Positions 5,236-7,131 of a DNA stretch of 7,131 nt are shown one piece after another. The stretch is from DASRJX01 sp035649235 (GTDB taxonomy: Bacteria > Acidobacteriota > Polarisedimenticolia > Gp22-AA2), in contig DASRJX010000244.1 of assembly GCA_035649235.1 (NCBI GenBank), positions 1-7,131 of the forward strand. The letters run 5' to 3'. Under the pieces are notes generated by a model. That model saw nothing but the letters and a program-made list of their open reading frames with translations, was not told the origin of the DNA and made no database searches. Within the stretch, counting starts at the first letter, position 1. Every line of letters begins with the position of its first letter. Made by a program: the position numbers and the translations under genes.

Positions 5236-7067
5236 CGCCCCGCCCCGCCCTGCGGCGGTGCGTTGTTCTGGAGCTGCAGGTGCCAGATCCAGAAATCGCC
5301 TCGGCCCGAGGAACGTGATGTGAGGCTCTGGGCGATGCTGCTGAGGACGTCTCCGTGAGTGCCGGCCGGCGTCTCCTGCTCGGCGAGCCCGCCGATGCCA
5401 CGCAACACCGCGACGGAGCGCCGGCTGAGAGGCGCATAGACGATCTGCCGGCCCGGCTCCGCCCTCGGCAGGTTGGAGAGCTCGACCTCCACCTCCGCCT
5501 GCCGGCCGCGCGAGGCGATGACGAGCAGGTTCTCGGTCCCGCCCACACTGGTGATTTCCCAGGTCACCTGCTTGCCTCCCTGCCTCCCGGGCAGCCGGTG
5601 CCGGGCGCCGGCGGGAAGCGGGTTCTTCAGGTCGAGCCCGGCCGGGAACAGGACGTAGACCTCTCCGTTCTCGTCCTCGTTGAGGATGTAGGCGTAGAAC
5701 GTCTCGGGAGCACTGATCTCCATGACCAGATGGTCGCCGGGATGGACGACGCTGCCGGGCGCCAGCCGCTCTTCACGTCCGTCCTGGATGCGGAACAGGA
5801 CCGCGTCCGCCTTGAAAGGACCCGATCGCAGCAGGGAATAGGACAGCAGCGCGCCAGCGACGATGAGGCTCGCGGCGATGGAGAGCCCGGCGATGACGCG
5901 GCGCCGGTGGTCGACTGGACCTGGAACTGGGACGGGGACGACGGGTTGGGGCGTCACCACGCCGAGGGCATTGTTCAGGGCCTGTTCCATCGCCCCGGCG
6001 CTTGCGTAGCGGTTCCCAGGCTCGGCCGCCAGGGCGCGCTCCACCACCTGCACGAACCCTGGAGTGAGATCCGGCCGGTGATCGCGGAGCGGCACCCGTT
6101 CCCCCTTGACGTGCTTCGCGCGCAGCTCGGCCAGATGGGCCGCCTCCACGGGGAAACGTCCGGTGACCAGCCGGTACAGGACGACGCCCAGGCTGTAGAT
6201 GTCGGCCGCGGTGGTCGGGGCACCGCCGGCGAGCTGCTCCGGCGCCATGAACAGCGGGGTCCCGCTGACCACGTCCGGAACCATGGACCCGTTCGCCCTG
6301 ACCTGCTCCGAGACGCTTCCGAAGTCCATCAGGACGATGCGGCCCCCTTTTTCGCGCATGACGTTCGACGTCTTGACGTCCCGGTGGACCAGGCCCGCGG
6401 CGTGGACGGCCGCCAGGGCACCGCAGAGGTGGATGCCGATGACACACGCCTCCGGGGCGCCGAGCAGCCCCTGATCGGACAGCGATTGCTCGAGGGTCCT
6501 GCCGTGGACGAGGTCGGTCCAGATTCCCGCCCGGCCTCCGTGCTCGTCCGCCCCGTGCACGACGAGCACGTTCGGATGCCGGACGCGCGCCAGGCGCCGG
6601 GCTTCGTCCAGAAGGCGCGCCGCGAACGGATCGCGCCGCCCGTCGCGCGTCTTCAGGATTTTCAGTGCCACCTCCCGCTGGAGAGACGGGTCGAAGGCCC
6701 TGTAGACCTCGGCGCTGCCTCCTTTCCCGAGGCGCTCCCGGATGTCGAGCGGGCCCCAGCTCACGAAGCCGGCGTCGGAGGACCCGCCGGGCGCCGGCTT
6801 CCCTCCCGGACCCGTCGGCGCCACATCCGAGATCGTCGTCCTGGTGCTGGGGGTCGGGATGTCGGGTGGGCTCTCGCTCCCGTCCGCCGAGGCGGCCGTG
6901 CCGTGAGCGCTCCTGACGGCCTCCAGGACCTGGAGTCGCTTGAGTTTCGACTTGAGCGACTCGTGAGCGGACTCCTCCGCATCCCAATCGATCCGTTGTC
7001 CGTCCGAGATCGCCTGGGCGAGACGAAGGAGAGTCCGTTCCTCTTCGTCAACTTCCTTATCGTGCAT
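5232..7067 (-). CDS. Transmembrane Ser/Thr protein kinase with C-terminal DUF4384 domain
   Basis: A 611-aa Hanks-type kinase expected to phosphorylate Ser/Thr on unknown partners. Residues 1-55 are charged and helical, and 56-100 form a Pro/Gly/Ser-rich linker. The kinase domain (about 106-366) has all key motifs: glycine loop LGKGGSAEV (113-121), VALK Lys136, helix-C Glu155, HRDVKTSN (Asp230, Asn235), DFG (248-250), GTPLFMAPEQ (269-278) and DIYSLGVVLYRL. A Pro/Val-rich linker (373-384) leads to a positively charged stretch and one membrane segment (about 390-412). The C-terminus (about 418-548) resembles DUF4384, with 'FYAYILNEDENGEVYVLFP'. The positive-inside rule puts the kinase in the cytoplasm and DUF4384 outside. 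The start at 7067 has GGAG at 7 bases. The gene overlaps the sigma gene by 11 bases and the CHAT gene by 4. The kinase looks active; its signal and substrate are unknown. Confidence 0.93.
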   Translation of the reverse strand: MHDKEVDEEERTLLRLAQAISDGQRIDWDAEESAHESLKSKLKRLQVLEAVRSAHGTAASADGSESPPDIPTPSTRTTISDVAPTGPGGKPAPGGSSDAGFVSWGPLDIRERLGKGGSAEVYRAFDPSLQREVALKILKTRDGRRDPFAARLLDEARRLARVRHPNVLVVHGADEHGGRAGIWTDLVHGRTLEQSLSDQGLLGAPEACVIGIHLCGALAAVHAAGLVHRDVKTSNVMREKGGRIVLMDFGSVSEQVRANGSMVPDVVSGTPLFMAPEQLAGGAPTTAADIYSLGVVLYRLVTGRFPVEAAHLAELRAKHVKGERVPLRDHRPDLTPGFVQVVERALAAEPGNRYASAGAMEQALNNALGVVTPQPVVPVPVPGPVDHRRRVIAGLSIAASLIVAGALLSYSLLRSGPFKADAVLFRIQDGREERLAPGSVVHPGDHLVMEISAPETFYAYILNEDENGEVYVLFPAGLDLKNPLPAGARHRLPGRQGGKQVTWEITSVGGTENLLVIASRGRQAEVEVELSNLPRAEPGRQIVYAPLSRRSVAVLRGIGGLAEQETPAGTHGDVLSSIAQSLTSRSSGRGDFWIWHLQLQNNAPPQGGAGR

Positions 7068-7131
7068 CCATGATCTCCGCCAGCCGCATGAGCGCCCGAG
7101 CCACGAACATCCGCGCGGCGTCGGCCGAGGG
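7057..7131 (-). CDS. ECF-type RNA polymerase sigma factor, C-terminal end only (partial)
   Basis: The gene runs off the right edge; only its last 24 codons and a TAA stop (7059-7057) are present. The peptide reads PSADAARMFVARALM followed by RLAEIMDAR. This resembles the end of sigma region 4 in ECF sigma factors of the Sigma70_ECF type common in Acidobacteriota and Planctomycetota: a helix-turn-helix recognition helix with the 'ADAARM.VARAL.RLAE.M' pattern, which binds the -35 promoter element. The end of the gene overlaps the start of the kinase gene by 11 bases (7057-7067), so the two are probably translated together. ECF sigma factors next to Ser/Thr kinases are a known arrangement in which the kinase may control the sigma factor. 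The call rests on a short tail without region 2, so the exact ECF group cannot be told. Confidence 0.72.
   Translation of the reverse strand, partial: PSADAARMFVARALMRLAEIMDAR
7068..7078 (-). promoter_or_regulatory. Ribosome binding site of the kinase gene
   Basis: GGAG at 7078-7075 lies 7 bases before the ATG at 7067, inside the end of the sigma factor gene. It supports the chosen kinase start and suggests coupled translation. Confidence 0.6.

Noticed and set aside
5355..7073. Long plus-strand reading frame of 572 codons opposite the kinase gene
   Set aside because: It is an antisense shadow produced by high third-position G+C; its product is Arg/Gly/Pro/Asp-rich with no domain, whereas the minus strand encodes an intact kinase.
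1..7131. CRISPR array, transposon ends, tRNA or rRNA
   Set aside because: I saw no regularly spaced direct repeats outside the TPR coding tract, no transposase motifs, no terminal inverted repeats with target duplications, and no recognisable tRNA or rRNA sequence.

Overview
The window is about 65% or more G+C over most of its length (a sampled 60-base line in the CHAT gene is 70%). Every gene I can support is on the minus strand, so the region reads from right (7131) to left (1). The gene set is an ECF sigma factor with the 'SADAARMFVARAL' type of C-terminus, a membrane Ser/Thr kinase with a DUF4384 tail, and an exported TPR-CHAT protein. This combination is typical of uncultured soil or sediment bacteria of the Acidobacteriota, Planctomycetota or Gemmatimonadota kind. 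I cannot fix the phylum from the sequence alone.

Layout in transcription order: (1) the last 24 codons of an ECF-type sigma factor (7057-7131, cut by the window edge). (2) A transmembrane Ser/Thr protein kinase with a C-terminal extracytoplasmic DUF4384 domain (5232-7067), whose start overlaps the sigma gene by 11 bases. (3) An exported TPR-CHAT putative protease (1993-5235), joined to the kinase by an ATGA overlap. (4) A 71-base gap with a perfect 8-bp GC hairpin just upstream of a good ribosome binding site. (5) An unrecognised 210-aa protein (1289-1921). (6) A very basic, unrecognised 138-aa protein (860-1276) whose ribosome binding site overlaps the previous stop codon. (7) After 52 bases, a small caspase-like (clan CD) putative peptidase with a visible His81/Cys116 pair (136-807). 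(8) A 135-base left end with a strong Shine-Dalgarno-like sequence but only an uncertain partial reading frame.

The layout suggests a signalling and proteolysis cassette. A sigma factor and a membrane kinase control expression or activity, and two different proteins carry the His/Cys pair of clan CD peptidases: the CHAT domain, predicted outside the cytoplasm, and the small caspase-like protein, predicted inside it. Two unrecognised small proteins lie between the two peptidase genes; they could be substrates, effectors or regulators. The three left-hand genes look lower in G+C (two sampled lines in the 210-aa gene are 52%) and may have been added to the conserved sigma-kinase-CHAT core. The idea that the six genes form one functional system is inference from gene order.
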